The position numbers and the translations under genes are program-made. The notes beneath the pieces are model-generated. The model did not search any database, was not told where the DNA came from, and was given only the letters and a program-made list of their open reading frames with translations. From NCBI RefSeq assembly GCF_027942865.1, contig NC_134516.1, positions 25,069,322 through 25,133,321 on the forward strand: 64,000 nt of DNA, given 5' to 3'. Below are positions 1 through 11,228 of the stretch, piece by piece. This DNA is from Odontesthes bonariensis. Lineage: Eukaryota > Chordata > Actinopteri > Atheriniformes > Atherinopsidae. Each line of letters begins with the position of its first letter. Positions within the stretch are counted from its first letter, which is position 1.

Positions 1-1890
1 AGTGTTAAGGCACTGCTGTTCAGGAGAACAAGTCTACACGTACCAAGCAACCAGCTAATCTAAAGTGTTCTGAAGTGCTCAGAGCGCCACTTCTTGAACC
101 AGTGTCCAGCTTTCCGCTCATTAACTGAGCCAGATCGCCTCGTGTTCGTTCAGGAGAAAAACCTGTGCCAAAACTGTTTCATGATGGGGCACAACACTGA
201 GGTCTGCACACGCTATTGGGTACGTAATGTGCCTGGCTGCGGACAGAAACATAACAAATGATTGCATCCTAACCACACGAGCAAACAGAATACTACAGCA
301 AGTCAGGACGCCACTGTTGACAGTAAAACTCCCCAACAAACACAACCTACCAGATCACCTAATGCCACTTGTGGATTTGCTGGAGCTGGAAATGGTAAGG
401 TTTGCTTACCTATTGTTCCTGTTGTGGTTAGAAGCAAGGCTGGCAGCATCAGTTCTGTCACGTACGCATTACTCGATCCAGGAGCCAACACCAGTGTAGT
501 GTCGGAAGAACTCACCAAGAAACTCAAGGTTAAGGTTAGACCTTGATACAGTAGGAGGCAGTCGAGAAGGAATATTTACTGGAAGTGTGGACCTTGAGAT
601 AGATTCACTGCACGATGGCAGCATGTACACGCTTAATGGTGCGAGAACACTAAATAAGTTAAACATAGGACTTAAGCCTGGTTTATAGTCGGTAACGCAA
701 GACGCAAGAAGAAACGCAAGCCCTTGCGCGGTTGCGTGTGTCACCTCAATTTTCTAAACTTCACGCAAGAAGAGACGCAAGCCTACTACTTGAAAACGGC
801 ATACTCATCGATCTGACAGTATGCAGAGCGTTTACACACAGTGCACTTCACTCCTGTCCGAGCCGAAATCAGCCGGCCTGAAAAGCTGATTTCCCTTAAG
901 CTATAAACTCTGTAAATATATAACTTTAGCAACATTTGAAACATTTTCAGGCGAGAAAGTTGTCGTTTAGACCCCCAAGGTGTTGAAAATCTGACAAAAT
1001 ACCGGCTATTTACAAGAAGAAGAAGCATGAATCCAGGTGAGAGGTCCTGGCGGGGAATTTCCTTTCATCATAGTAGGCTTGTCATTGAAAAAACCCGCTA
1101 CTCCACCTACTGTCCTGGTGGTGAATCGCCACGCAGCACACGCAACCGCCGACAAAGCAAAATTAAGTATAAACGTCTCGAGCCATTAACACACGCGCAA
1201 GGGCAGTTAAAAGAAGTATAACTCAGCCTTTATCCGTCTAGCTACACCTGATGAGACGGCCAGATGGGATCACTTAGCGGACATCCCTATTCCCAGGGTC
1301 AACTCCAAAGATGTGCACCTTGTTATTGGACAAGATCCACCATGTCTTCTGAGAGCTGAAGAATATCCTGTAGGAGGAGATAATGACCCATATGCTACCA
1401 GAACGGTGCTTGGCTGGGCCATAAACGGACCAATTGATTACAAGGAAAGAAGGAAGGCCAGCGCCTACTTCCTCAAGTCCGATCATAGCCTGCAAACTCA
1501 GGTGGAAAGGTTTTGGAAACTTGATGACCCCACACACAAGAACAATCTATCAATCAATGACCACAAAGTCATTAAACTGTGGAAAAAGTCATTCTCCAAA
1601 GAAGGCTCACACTATAGCGTAGACATACCTTTCAAAAGGAAACAGTGACATTACCAAACAACATCAACTTAGCAACACAGACTACGATTACTGGAACGCA
1701 GACTAAGAAAGAACGTACAGTATGTGGAGGCGATGAAGTCGACCATCGACAAAGGTTATGCAGAAGAGGTCTCAGCTTCGTCACTTGACCGCAGCGATAG
1801 CAAGATCTGGTACCTCCCACATCACCCAGTGACTCATCCCCGCAAGCCTGGAAAGGTACGTGTCGTCTTTTATTGTGCAGCTAAGCAACG
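1..1890 (+). mobile_element. BEL/Pao LTR-retrotransposon fragment (gag zinc knuckle, protease, start of RT)
   Basis: A degenerate piece of a BEL/Pao pol polyprotein. Around 95-260 there is a retroviral-type zinc-knuckle region (FLNQCPAF, then LCQNCFMMGHNTEVCT). Around 400-545 an aspartic-protease segment carries the active-site-like motif LLDPGANTSVV. At 1260-1450 comes the Pao-specific stretch VHLVIGQD...YATRTVLGWAINGP, and at 1690-1880 the start of the reverse-transcriptase region (WYLPHHPVTHP...KVRVVF), after which the match stops. The frame is broken: there is a stop in the linker near 255, a frameshift near 541, a 555-bp MITE at 675-1229, and a further shift near 1645. No LTRs are visible and the left end lies outside the window. 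It is a dead fragment. The family assignment rests on the Pao-type order of zinc knuckle, protease and linker. Confidence 0.85.
675..1229. mobile_element. PIF/Harbinger-like MITE with TTA target duplication
   Basis: A 555-bp element inside the BEL/Pao fragment. The termini are imperfect inverted repeats: AGCCTGGTTTATAG on the left, and the right end read in reverse as AGGCTGAGTTATAC. A perfect 3-bp duplication TTA flanks it (672-674 and 1230-1232). The flanking retrotransposon reading frame is the same on both sides once one TTA is discounted, which fixes the borders. TTA/TAA duplications are characteristic of PIF/Harbinger and ISL2EU elements. The left end has short repeats of the type ACGCAAG. 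It has no credible ORF. Confidence 0.8.
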
Positions 1891-3020
1891 TTCCCTCTGA
1901 GCTGCTCGCAGTCTCAGCGCACAAGAAAATCTATGCAGCGCATAAAATAAAATTCACCATAAACGTATTAATTCTGCCAATGAGACGGCTTACTTACGCT
2001 ATGCAGCCAATCAGAGCATTGATGGTGCTTGCATATGTGCCCTGCCCATACGCACCGTGCAGGTTAGCTAGCTAACAGTGAGACGCAACCCCTTATCATG
2101 GCGAAACGAACGGGCAGCGCCAGCGACACATCCACTCACCGAGCCAAAGTAAAAAAGAAATGCGGTTCTTTTAGGATGGAATGGCTGTCTGAGTGCAAAC
2201 AGAAGAACAAGCGGTGAAACTGGGTCAGATTTTTTCTTTTTCGAGTGAGAAAGGTCTACTCTGCAAAACAAGGCTGCAAGCATGACTCTCACATATAACA
2301 TACTACACATCTCATGAACAACAAGATTTTTGTCTTTTTCATTTTAAGTGGGCCAAATCGCTTTTATTAAAAGTAAACTAATGGAAAATGCTGCTGTGAT
2401 TTGATTCTTTTAATAAGCCATGTAACTGGCTATGATCCAGGGTTTTGAACAGGTGTGATGCAGGTGTGTGGCCACAGCGTGCACATCTGATGCTGCTCAC
2501 AGTGCTCCTCAGTGTGCTCAGGGAACTGGTGTGTTTGCCCAGACATGAAATATTAGAGGGAAGGCAGCTGAGTATGAAGGAGTATCCCTCAATGACGTCC
2601 ACTATTTTTGCCTCCCTTCATATCAATGCTAACAGCCACCTAGCGATAGCTGCAGCTGTTACGGTGTTTGCTGCTCGGAAGCAGGGGAGTGCTCGGTCTG
2701 CACTTCGGTCTGCCCAGTTTACACAGCAGGCAGTGATACGAAGGGAGAGAAAATAGGGCCAAGCGATGTGAGCTCTGACTTTTTCTGGAGGGAGGGTTTT
2801 GTGATGCAAATATATTACTCTTTGGAACGCATATTGTTTTGGGAAGCAAAACGCTTTATTTTCGGGACCCTAGCAAACTAGCCGGACTACTTTCATCAAC
2901 ACCAAAACGAGGCTGGAACTCTGCTCACAGGACGCAGCAGGGGCTAAGAAGATGTTCATAAATGATGTTGCTTATATGGGATGTTATACAGCTTCATGTC
3001 AAAAGAGGTGAACTGTCCCT
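1891..3020. other. Interspersed-repeat sequence, no recognisable gene
   Basis: The BEL match ends near 1890. From 2098 a short open stretch on the plus strand (MAKRTGSASD..., stopping near 2214) has basic residues and could be the start of a decayed transposase. I cannot assign it. From about 2380 to 3020 the sequence, read on the minus strand, starts with a TTAAAGGGACAGTTCACC-type terminus at 3024. That looks like the end of another TTAA-targeted fish repeat, but no matching second terminus was found. No functional gene is seen. Confidence 0.4.
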
Positions 3021-3287
3021 TTAACTTTGATGTGAATCTTTGTTTGTTCTTTAGTTTTTTGTCATGGTGTATTGTCTGTGTGTTTTTATGATACCTGCCT
3101 GAGGACAACGGATGAAATTTAGCAACTGTGCTAACTCCGGCATATTTACATGGATGCTTTGCTGATATGTTGATTAATGTGCAGAGTCCTAACCAAATAA
3201 ATAAGAAATAAAATAAAAACCTCCTCCACACTGACCTGTGGCCCTGTGGATCCAGAGGATGAGCCGGCTCTGTTCCTGGTGGAAGGG

Positions 3288-3936
3288 TTCTGCTCCTCGT
3301 TCTGCTCCTCGTTCTGCTCCTCGTTCTGCTCCTCGTTCTGCTCCTCGTTCTGCTCCTCGTTCTGCTCCAGGTTCTGCTCCAGGTTCTGCTCCAGGTTCTG
3401 CTCCTGCTTCAGCTCCTGCTTCAGCTCCTGGTTCAGCTCCTCGTTCTGCTCCAGGTTCTGCTCCAGGTTCTGCTCCTGCTTCAGCTCCTGCTTCAGCTCC
3501 TCGTTCTGCTCCTCGTTCTGCTCCTCGTTCTGCTCCTCGTTCTGCTCCTGCTTCTGCTCCAGGTTCTGCTCCAGGTTCTGCTCCAGGTTCTGCTCCAGGT
3601 TCTGCTCCTGCTTCAGCTCCTGCTTCAGCTCCTCGTTCTGCTCCTCGTTCTGCTCCTCGTTCTGCTCCTGCTTCAGCTTCTGGTTCTGCTCCTCGTTCTG
3701 CTCCTCGTTCTGCTCCTCGTTCTGCTCCTCGTTCTGCTCCTCGTTCTGCTCCTCGTTCTGCTCCTGCTTCAGCTTCTCGTTCTGCTCCTCGTTCTGCTCC
3801 TCGTTCTGCTCCTCGTTCTGCTCCTCGTTCTGCTCCTCGTTCTGCTCCTCGTTCTGCTCCTGCTTCAGCTCCTGGTTCTGCTCCTGGTTCTGCTCCTGGT
3901 TCTGCTCCTGGTTCTGCTCCTGCTTCAGCTGCTCCA
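3288..3936 (-). repeat. 12-bp-unit minisatellite, left-arm copy (EQNE/EQNQ/ELKQ repeat ORF)
   Basis: About 54 copies of a 12-bp unit, on the minus strand variants of GAGCAGAACGAG, GAGCAGAACCTG and GAGCTGAAGCAG. Because the unit is a multiple of three and has no stop in any frame, several frames on both strands stay open. On the minus strand the flanking sequence reads TEWLKTVQTRMEQ before the array and PSTRNRAGSSSGSTGPQ after it, and both flanks are conserved in the right-arm copy. That makes this the only frame with any claim to be coding. No homolog is recognised. Compared with the right-arm copy the array is dominated by the EQNE variant, so the arrays have diverged or been homogenised separately. 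Confidence 0.9.
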
Positions 3937-4203
3937 TTCTGGTCTGCACAGTTTTTAACCATTCAGTCACATTCCATTAAACTCATTACTGTGCTTTTTA
4001 TTTAAATCCCTGTGAACTTTAAAATGCTTCTTTAAAGACCCACTAAGGTGACAGTTCAAAATATTTGTAGCTTTTTGATCAAATTCAGAAAAAAAATTTA
4101 ATAACTCTGTAGAGCGACACCCACTGTGTGCAATAGTCCATAAATCTCATCTGAGTCAGTGGAACACCATCAACTTAAATCATTTTACTACATTAAGACA
4201 ATA

Positions 4204-5110
4204 GCCGCTTTCGGACAGAGCCGTTCTAAGAACACAGTTATTATCAGAACTGTCCTACTCGAATTTCGTTCTGATAATAACTGCGTCCTTCCCCAGCGGA
4301 GCTGTTTCAGTCTGCATTCGCACATGAGTCGGGACTGATGTGCCGCGCGCAGCCGTCTGCGTGACGTGTTAGCCGTTAGTCGTTTAGCGCCACATTCAAC
4401 AACAAAACAAAACAAAACCTGGTAAAAATAAGGAGAGAAGAAAAACACAACAAAGAAGCTAATATGGAGAGCTAGGAGGCCACCGTGTTCATGGTCTGCA
4501 TGATGGTAATATTAATCATGGACAATCACATCAGGCGTCTAACATCGAGGCTGGAAGAGCTCACAGATACTGCTTTTCGACCAGGGCCGTGCCGGTGCTG
4601 GTGCTGGTGCTGGTGCCCAGCAACTTCGCGGAGCCGACGGTGCCGGGTTTTTTGGGCACCGGCACCAGTCGTGTATTGGTCGAAAAGCATAGAACCGGTG
4701 CTGGGCACGGCACCAGCACCGGCACCGCGTTGGTCGAAACGAGCTGAGAGAGAGTCAGGAGACGATACTTTTTCATTTCATGAAGGAAGAAAGGAGAGCA
4801 GAGCGACGCAGACAAATGAGACCAGTGTAAGTTTAACTTATTAAACACCCGCAAGTTGTGTCCGTTTCCTATGAGGAAACATTTCAGCCGTGATAGCATG
4901 ACATGGGGCGTAGCTACCGACCACCACACACCTCCGTCAGATGCGTTCTATAGAACTATGAAAAGACCCGACCTCGGAGAAGGAGCTAAATAGTTATAGG
5001 AACTAAGGGAGAAAGCCCCGAGTTCCTGTATGTCCGAACACGGGAGAAAACGGCCCCGCGGATTAAAAGGTTATTAGAACTGCCAAAGGTTCCTACAGTC
5101 CGAAAGCGGC
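4204..5110. mobile_element. TA-flanked terminal-inverted-repeat element inserted in left arm
   Basis: A 907-bp element whose ends are inverted repeats: GCCGCTTTCGGAC on the left and GTCCGAAAGCGGC on the right, flanked by TA on each side (4202-4203 and 5111-5112). The left-arm sequence that it interrupts continues at 5113 and matches the uninterrupted right-arm sequence at 10870-10915, confirming the insertion. A secondary inverted repeat around GTTATTATCAGAAC lies just inside the left end. It contains a further nested repeat at 4575-4739. No transposase is visible. TA duplication suggests Tc1/mariner-type mobilisation, but this is not proven. Confidence 0.7.
4575..4739. mobile_element. Small nested inverted-repeat element (GGTGCTGGTGC-rich)
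   Basis: The ends read TTTCGACCAGGGCCGTGCC and, in reverse, TTTCGACCAACGCGGTGCC. The 165-bp interior is built from GGTGCTGG / CCAGCACC blocks and can fold almost completely. An extra partial internal terminus (TTGGTCGAAAAG) lies near 4677. No clear target duplication is seen. It is non-coding; its family was not determined. Confidence 0.5.
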
Positions 5111-5155
5111 TATCGATCCTGTTTGAGGAAAAGGTCCCAATATCATCCTAAATAA

Positions 5156-6436
5156 GGCCCGACCGATTATCGGCCCCACCGATATATCGGGCCAATATTT
5201 AGCATTTTGGGGATATCGGCATTGGCCATACTTTCCATGAATTTCCTCCGATAAGTTCATATAATTTTCACAACAAATTTTGCAGCCGTTTGGTTCTGAA
5301 CGCGTCTTCTGCTCTCGCTCTCACCACTTTGAGTTCATGAGCATTGCCCCGCCCGTCACAGCATCGGATTTGTTTGGCACGCGGAATACAACCAATCAAC
5401 ACGCAAGGCTGCGAACGGTTTCAAGGCGGCCGTGGCGAAAGTAGAATTAAGTTTTGGCCATTCGCCGCGTTTCAAACATCTGGAGTAACATCTTGTTACG
5501 GGTAGCCAGACAGGCTGTCACACCACCACCAAGTAGCTAGCAGGCTTTCGCTAACAACCATGGTGTTAGGTGAACAACTTCATGAAGCCGTACGCGACGC
5601 GACTCAGATGGTTCATTGTAAAGTTGTACAGGGATGTTTATATTTATTTTACTGTTTAAAAATGCTATAAGCAGCTCCCTACACTTGCTTTTTAGTTCTC
5701 AGTCAGTTCATTTTCTATTACTTCTTAATATAAAAATAGCATATATTCAAGTATTCTCGTGGCAGGGAGTGATTTATTTTTTTATTGATAATTATGTATA
5801 TTATTATTTTATTTTATAAGTTATGTTTGGCTTTATTTTACAAATGCTGCTGGCAGCTCCCTGCACTTTTCATTTTTACTATTAAAAAGACTTAATGGAT
5901 ATGAAAGTTTGTGTCAGGGCATGCTATATTTAATTTATTGTAGGGCTGCACGATTATGGAAAAAAATCATAATCACGATTATTTGGATCATAATTGAAAT
6001 CAAGATTATTAATCACGATTATGGAACAACGATAAACAACTGAATTTTATTGCACTTCTTTCCAAAAAAACAAAACAATTTTCAGTGCAGAATGTAATTT
6101 AAAATTCCGAAATGAAATCTAGCTAAAAATGTACTATGTAAGGAATAAACAAAATAAAACTGAAATGCAATTATTATTGCACAGTCTTTGCACAACACCT
6201 GCTTTTGTTGGACATCGCTCGCCCTGAATCTGAAGTAGCTCCACACAGCCGAAATTGAGCCCCTTCGAGGGATGAGCTCGTCCTTCTCACCAGAGAGACC
6301 GGCTGTGGGCTTACCTTCTGCCGCAGCTTCAGCTTGGCTCTCGGTCATTTATATCATCCTCACCACCAGTTTTGTCTTCCCTTATATCACTACTACTCTG
6401 CTCTCACCACTTGAACTGGACACCACTGCTGGCTGC
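5156..6436 (-). mobile_element. hAT remnants, including a BED-finger exon fragment
   Basis: At 5157 there is a repeat terminus of the type GGCCCGACCGATTATCGG, and at 5943 a typical fish hAT terminus TAGGGCTGCACGATTATGG followed by the usual AATCACGATTAT subterminal repeats. On the minus strand at 6348-6180 the translation MTESQAEAAAEGK...ISAVWSYFRFRASDVQQKQVLCKDC has the aromatic-rich start and first Cys pair of a ZBED1-like BED zinc finger. The rest of the transposase is missing, so this is an internally deleted hAT copy. The intervening 5260-5940 is non-coding. Confidence 0.65.
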
Positions 6437-7018
6437 ACTAGTGAAATCACATGTTTTGGCTGCACACTTCTATCAAAAAGCCAAATGATGCTCAGATAAG
6501 TCTGGAAAGAACCATTCTACATTTGACATTGATCATCAAACTTTTTAAATCACAAAAGATTTCAGCAAAACTACAGAAAGAAGTTAAGAAAACTGCAGCT
6601 TTAGTGGGAAATGTGACAGGATGGTCAAAAAGTGCCCCAAAAGGTTAGAAAAAAGGAAGAAAAGGGCCCAGAAGTATGTTTCACACACAGCTAAAAGGAT
6701 AAAGCTCCATTTTATTTGGCCATCTGGCCGGCTTATTGAAATCTATAGCTGAGGTTGTGTTTCTGGGATGGTTTAACGCTTTAACGGTTAGCATTAGCTT
6801 TAGCATGCCGGGCTAACTGTGAATAGCAGCCAGGTTATCTGAACTTTTTACTCTCTGCTGCATGTTCTGACTGCCCGTGTCCAGCAGCAGGAATCAAACC
6901 AATGACACAGAGCACTTTGAAGACATTTCTGCTAACGTCTGACCGCTAAATTAATTCTTTTCTGGACTCACCTGCATGAAGCTTTCTGTTGCTATGCTAC
7001 CAGATGTTCCGAGATGAG

Positions 7019-7468
7019 CCGAGATGAACCGAGGTGAGCCGAGGCTTCGCAGTGTGTGTCGGGTAATGGGCCTTTTCTCAATGTGCGTATTTGTCTGTAG
7101 TGATGTTTCCAACAGGGTCTTGACTCTGAAGCGCGTGTCCAGTAACTTCGGATGTATTTTGTGAAGCTTGTACCGAGGCGCGTGTCGATGACTATATGGT
7201 TACGTCAGAGGCCTTTCGAACCGGCCGTACCATGTGACCGGTTTAGGAGGTTTTTTTTTTTTTTTCAATAAAATGTATTGGTCTATGTAAATGTACAAAA
7301 AGCATGGCATACAAAACATTGTACAGATATCTGTAGTGTTGAGCTGACTGTAGAAATATCAACATAATCAACATGTTATTCTGTGTATGATTAAGTTGAA
7401 AAATGAAGAAATAATACATTATACATAGAAGATAAAACACAATAGACAGAAACTATAAAATAAACTAA

Positions 7469-7499
<31 letters not shown>

Positions 7500-8863
7500 T
7501 CTCAGAAGAAATTAATACATATATATAATATATATATATATAGATAAATATATATATATATATACTAATGGATTTTATATTTAATTACTTTGAAGATATG
7601 ATGAATAAATAAATCCATGAAACCCCATAGTGATGCTGACATGATTCTGTTGGACCTAAATGATGCACTAACTGAAGGTTAATCTGACTGATGAAAGTAT
7701 CTCGGGAACAAAGACGGAACAGGATGAGACCAAGAGGCTTCAGTTGAAGATGCTGCATACGTCTCCCACTAAGAATCTCTGGGGAAAACAGTGAGAACAA
7801 TAAATATGTAGTTCCACCATCCTGTCCTCACACCACACTGCTAAGATTCCAATAAATGTCAGTCTGCTGTAGTTCCCCTACAATCCAGCAGAGGGTGCTG
7901 TGACTAAGAGGAGCTGAATAAGTGGAATCTGTGAGATGCAGTTTTATCTCAGAAGCAGATGATGTTCTGGTAGAAGAGACATTTCCATCTTACTAACATG
8001 GCTGCGGGTGATAGTCAGAGGGTGGGACATGGTGGAAGATGGATGTTCTGGGAACTACTAAGAAGCTGAAGATGTAAAAATCTACTTTTATGGAGGAGAC
8101 TAAGAATGACAAAGAGTTGTGTTCCTGAAACTGACTTTTCAGTGACTCAGACCTGATCCCACTCACTGGTGATTGATGGAAATGATCAACACGACCATCT
8201 AACCCAACTCCAGCAGAGTTGCTTCATGGTTCACGTGAGATATACAGAATAATTAGGTCTTCTACAGAAAAGAAGAACTGATCCCGGCTCATCAGTCAAA
8301 GCATCTACAGCCACATATTTCCCTCCAAGTCATTTAAAGCTTCTTTAAAATCAGTTATTCAGCCTAGCTTTGCCATTATACACTATATATATATATAGTG
8401 TATGTATATACACACATTTCCAACAGAACAATTTTTGCTAGTTTTATGTACATTTATATGCAGGAGTCCACACGCATATAGTCAAAGAGGTTATTGCTGC
8501 TCAGCACACAAAACTGAAAATGAAGCTTGTCTTCAGAGTGAACCAAGGCCAAAATGATTCAACTAAACAAACTAGATCTTAAAGCTTTGGGGCTAGTGGT
8601 GGTCAAGGTGTGGTACACACTATTTTGTAGGAAATATTTCATTTCTTCCTAAAAGGTCTCCATAGCTGCTGCCGATCACCGAAAGACCGAGAAAAAAACT
8701 CTCCTAGTTACGGTTACTATGGCTACTACAGCCAATCACAATGTACTCCCTTTCAAGCCGACAGCCATACAGTGTGACGTAATCAGCAGGCGACGGAAGC
8801 CGAGCCGATTCGACCAAACAATGCGTTCTGCGCTTCGGAAGCGTTGTCATAGAGACTCTCTGG
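7019..8863. other. Spacer between the inverted-duplication arms
   Basis: Sequence between the two arms, not shared by them. It holds a poly-T run (about 7251-7265), an AT-dinucleotide-rich tract at about 7468-7566, and a CTCF-like motif CCAGCAGAGGGTGCT at 7885-7899. The ORFs here are short and show no recognisable domain. No gene is seen. Confidence 0.6.
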
Positions 8864-9286
8864 CGTTGTGCCGAAGCATCTGGTAGCATAGCAACAGAAA
8901 GCTGCATGCAGGTGAGTCCAGAAAAGAATGAATTTAGCGGTCAGACGTTAGCAGAAATGTCTTCAAAGTGCTCTGTGTCATTGGTTTGATTCCTGCTGCT
9001 GGACACGGGCAGTCAGAACATGCAGCAGAGAGTAAAAAGTTCAGATAACCTGGCTGCTATTCACAGTTAGCCCGGCCTGCTAATGCTAACGCTTGATAGA
9101 AGTGTGCAGCCAAAACATGTGATTTGATGTGTTTAACGTACACAATATGCCATATTTCATGATTAGATCTTAAAATGGGACTTAATTATGCTCAATATAA
9201 ATCCTTTAATTACATGAAGAGTTTAAGTTGTGTGAAGAGGAGTCATAGCATTATTATAAAGACTTGTGGGTGATCCAGGAAAGTAT

Positions 9287-9805
9287 TAGCCTGACTACGT
9301 CATACTCACGATTCTAGTCAGAATGTGAGTCTGATACCGCTCAATAGAGTTTTGAGTATGGGGCGTGTTTCAACCGAACCAGGAGAAAAAATGCCTCTTC
9401 GCTCAATTGGATAGACCTACAACCAATCAGAGCAACATAGTATGTGACGTAGTTTAAGCAACACACACTTGTTGTTGGAAGGACGGCAAAAACATATTTT
9501 CTATCGATAAAAGCCTTTATCGCGTTGCTCTGTTCGTCTTTCAAAATGAATGCAATGTGGAGATCCTGTAGAACAGACTCGATGGCAGAATCTCCAGCGG
9601 CAGCCGTGTTCAGCTCTTTAGTGACGTAGTCGATATTGTCCCTGTTGATCATCTGTCCATCATCGTATAAAGCCCGCCCTGGCAATCTGATTGGGTCGAC
9701 TGTTTTGATGTCGAGGATAGAGATTTCCCAACTGAGCAGAGCCAGACCGAACTTCCCGACCAAAACTTTTATGGGCGGGGCTAAGTTCGGCTGGCACCCA
9801 GGCTA
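9287..9805 (-). mobile_element. 9-bp-TSD element with helicase-like gene fragment, copy 1
   Basis: A 519-bp element with short terminal repeats TAGCCTG / CAGGCTA and a perfect 9-bp duplication GGAAAGTAT (9278-9286 and 9806-9814). On the minus strand it encodes a fragment running from MVGKFGLALLSWEI to LKDEQSNAIKAFIDRKYVFAVLPT, followed by TSVCCLNYV. The LKDEQ..AI..FI....VFA.LPT pattern resembles the Q-motif-to-Walker-A lead-in of RecQ-like DNA helicases. The GxGKS that should follow LPT is missing, so the domain is broken exactly at motif I. A second copy (39169-39705) has the same structure. A 9-bp TSD is usual for Mutator-like elements, but the family is undetermined. Confidence 0.8.
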
Positions 9806-10027
9806 GGAAAGTATCACAGGAGCAGTAGAAATCCAGTTCTCCTCAGTATCAGTGTGTGATTTCTCAGATTTACACTCAGAAGCCCATTAAAAGACAGTCT
9901 GACTGTCCTCTTCAGAAGTGTCTCATGAAAGCTTCATTATTCACTTTCCTTTACATATCCAATATTTTCTGTTATCCACCAATCAACAAGGACTGAGCAC
10001 ATGATAGAAAGGTTCTGGAAATGAGAA

Positions 10028-10838
10028 CTGGGGCCATATTACAGAAACATCCTAACTAGAGAATCTTATCTTATCTGTCTAGTTACCGTGGTAACGGCAC
10101 TTTAGGACCGTATTTAGGAAAAGCGCATTACAGAACAGCGTTTCCTATCTTGGTTTACGCATCCTATCTCTCAAGTTAAGAAAAGTGTATTACAGAAGCA
10201 TCCTAACTTCGAAAAATCTTAAATAAATTGTCCTAACTTTAGGATAACCCCCTTTGCTATCCTAAGTGGTGTTTTGTCAGTTAGGTAGGCCTATTAGTTA
10301 TTTGTCAGTTCTATCGAGAAAATATGGCACGAATTTTATTAGTACAACGTCGTAGGGAAAATAGAAATTTTTATATCGAAAGGGCAATGATGGACCCCGG
10401 CGATGTTTTACGGTTTGACGACCGTACTTTAATTAGCCGGTACCGTTTGCCCCGGCACTTAATAATATTGTTAACCGAGCAACTCCGCCCGACTTTGGAA
10501 AGGCCTACGCGGCGACATGGAGCCCTGCCGGTGATATGTCAAGTAACAAATGCGCTACGCTTTTTTGCGAAAGGAGACTTCCAAACCGAAGTCGCTGACC
10601 TGTCAAAAATGTAGCATCAGTTGCTAGGTAACAGACATGAAAGTCGATCGTAGATGTTTAGATCGCTTACTTAGGATTCCTAACTCAAGATAAGATAGGA
10701 TTTCCAAAGATAAGATAAGATTCCTAAACGGAGTTAGGATTTGCTTTCAGTAATACCAAACTTGAAAAAATCTTATCTCCACTCGTCCTATCTTAACTTT
10801 TGACTTAAGATAGGATGTTTTCTGTAATACGGCCCCAG
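10028..10838 (+). mobile_element. PIF/Harbinger element with transposase fragment
   Basis: Terminal inverted repeats CTGGGGCCATATTACAG on the left and, in reverse, CTGGGGCCGTATTACAG on the right, with subterminal blocks rich in ATCTTATCTT. No clean 3-bp duplication was found. It encloses one short HARBI1-type ORF. The element lies in the right arm of the duplication and has no counterpart in the left arm. It is internally deleted and non-autonomous. Confidence 0.75.
10324..10614 (+). pseudogene. HARBI1-like Harbinger transposase, N-terminal fragment
   Basis: A 96-codon ORF starting with MARILLVQRRRENRN. The central part, RYRLPRHLIILLTEQLRPTLERPTRR followed by ALRFFAKGDFQTEVAD, is the conserved N-terminal region of PIF/Harbinger nucleases, which precedes the DDE core. 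The ORF stops at 10612-10614, straight after that region. The catalytic domain is absent, so no active nuclease can be made. The full-length family protein is roughly 350 residues. Confidence 0.8.
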
Positions 10839-11228
10839 GTTTAGAAACGGAGAGAATCTGAACCTCAGTCTTTGGGATGATATTGGGACCCTTTCCTCAA
10901 ACAGGATCATTGTCTTAAAGCCATAATGTGTAATATTTCACGTTGTCTATTAAAGTTCCCATGGCATGGTATAGTAGCGGCACTTTAAATGGGCTTTCGG
11001 AGGCTTCAGGATGTTATACCCCCAGGCGTTCTCAAAATTCACCCGGAAAACGCAGATTTGGCCTCTTAGAAGAAAGCCGCATTTCAGCGCTTTCTCCAGT
11101 GCCCTGTTTTCCTAATGAGAAGCAAGGAGGAGCGCGAGGGGTGTGTCATGGCTGAATGGGGGCGTGTCTGATTCTCTGTTTTGGCTCCGCGCATGTTAGC
11201 TGCCTGCTAGTAGGAAAAAAAAATAGAA

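Larger units (their letters stand above)
3021..7018 (-). repeat. Left arm of a large inverted duplication
   Basis: Read on the minus strand, this arm matches the plus-strand right arm (8864-25561) in collinear blocks. 6437-7018 matches 8864-9130 at very high identity, minus about 300 bp present only on the left. About 5113-5150 matches 10870-10908. 3981-4196 matches 15384-15608. 3025-3976 matches 24629-25561. The left arm lacks the TTAA elements of the right arm and so preserves their empty sites at 3977-3980 and about 4194. It has its own insertions (4204-5110 and a hAT remnant). The 5156-6436 interval has no counterpart in the right arm's 9131-10860 interval. Confidence 0.85.

Noticed and set aside
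3025..3976. The minisatellite block as a TTAA transposon in its own right
   Set aside because: Both copies are bounded by TTAA, which first suggested a mobile element. However the TTAA next to TGGAATGTG is explained by the insertion of the 15609-24624 element into the right arm, with the left arm as empty site. The other TTAA is simply where the arms stop matching.
3146..4005. Long overlapping ORFs on both strands (repeats such as SAPRSAPR, GAERGAER, CSSFCSSF)
   Set aside because: They arise because the 12-bp repeat unit has no stop in any frame. Only the frame in register with conserved flanks (EQNE/EQNQ) deserves consideration, and even that has no homolog I recognise.
4485..4844. ORF of 119 codons (CWCWCWCP-type repeat)
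   Set aside because: It overlaps the nested GGTGCTGG-rich inverted repeat at 4575-4739 and is non-coding transposon sequence.
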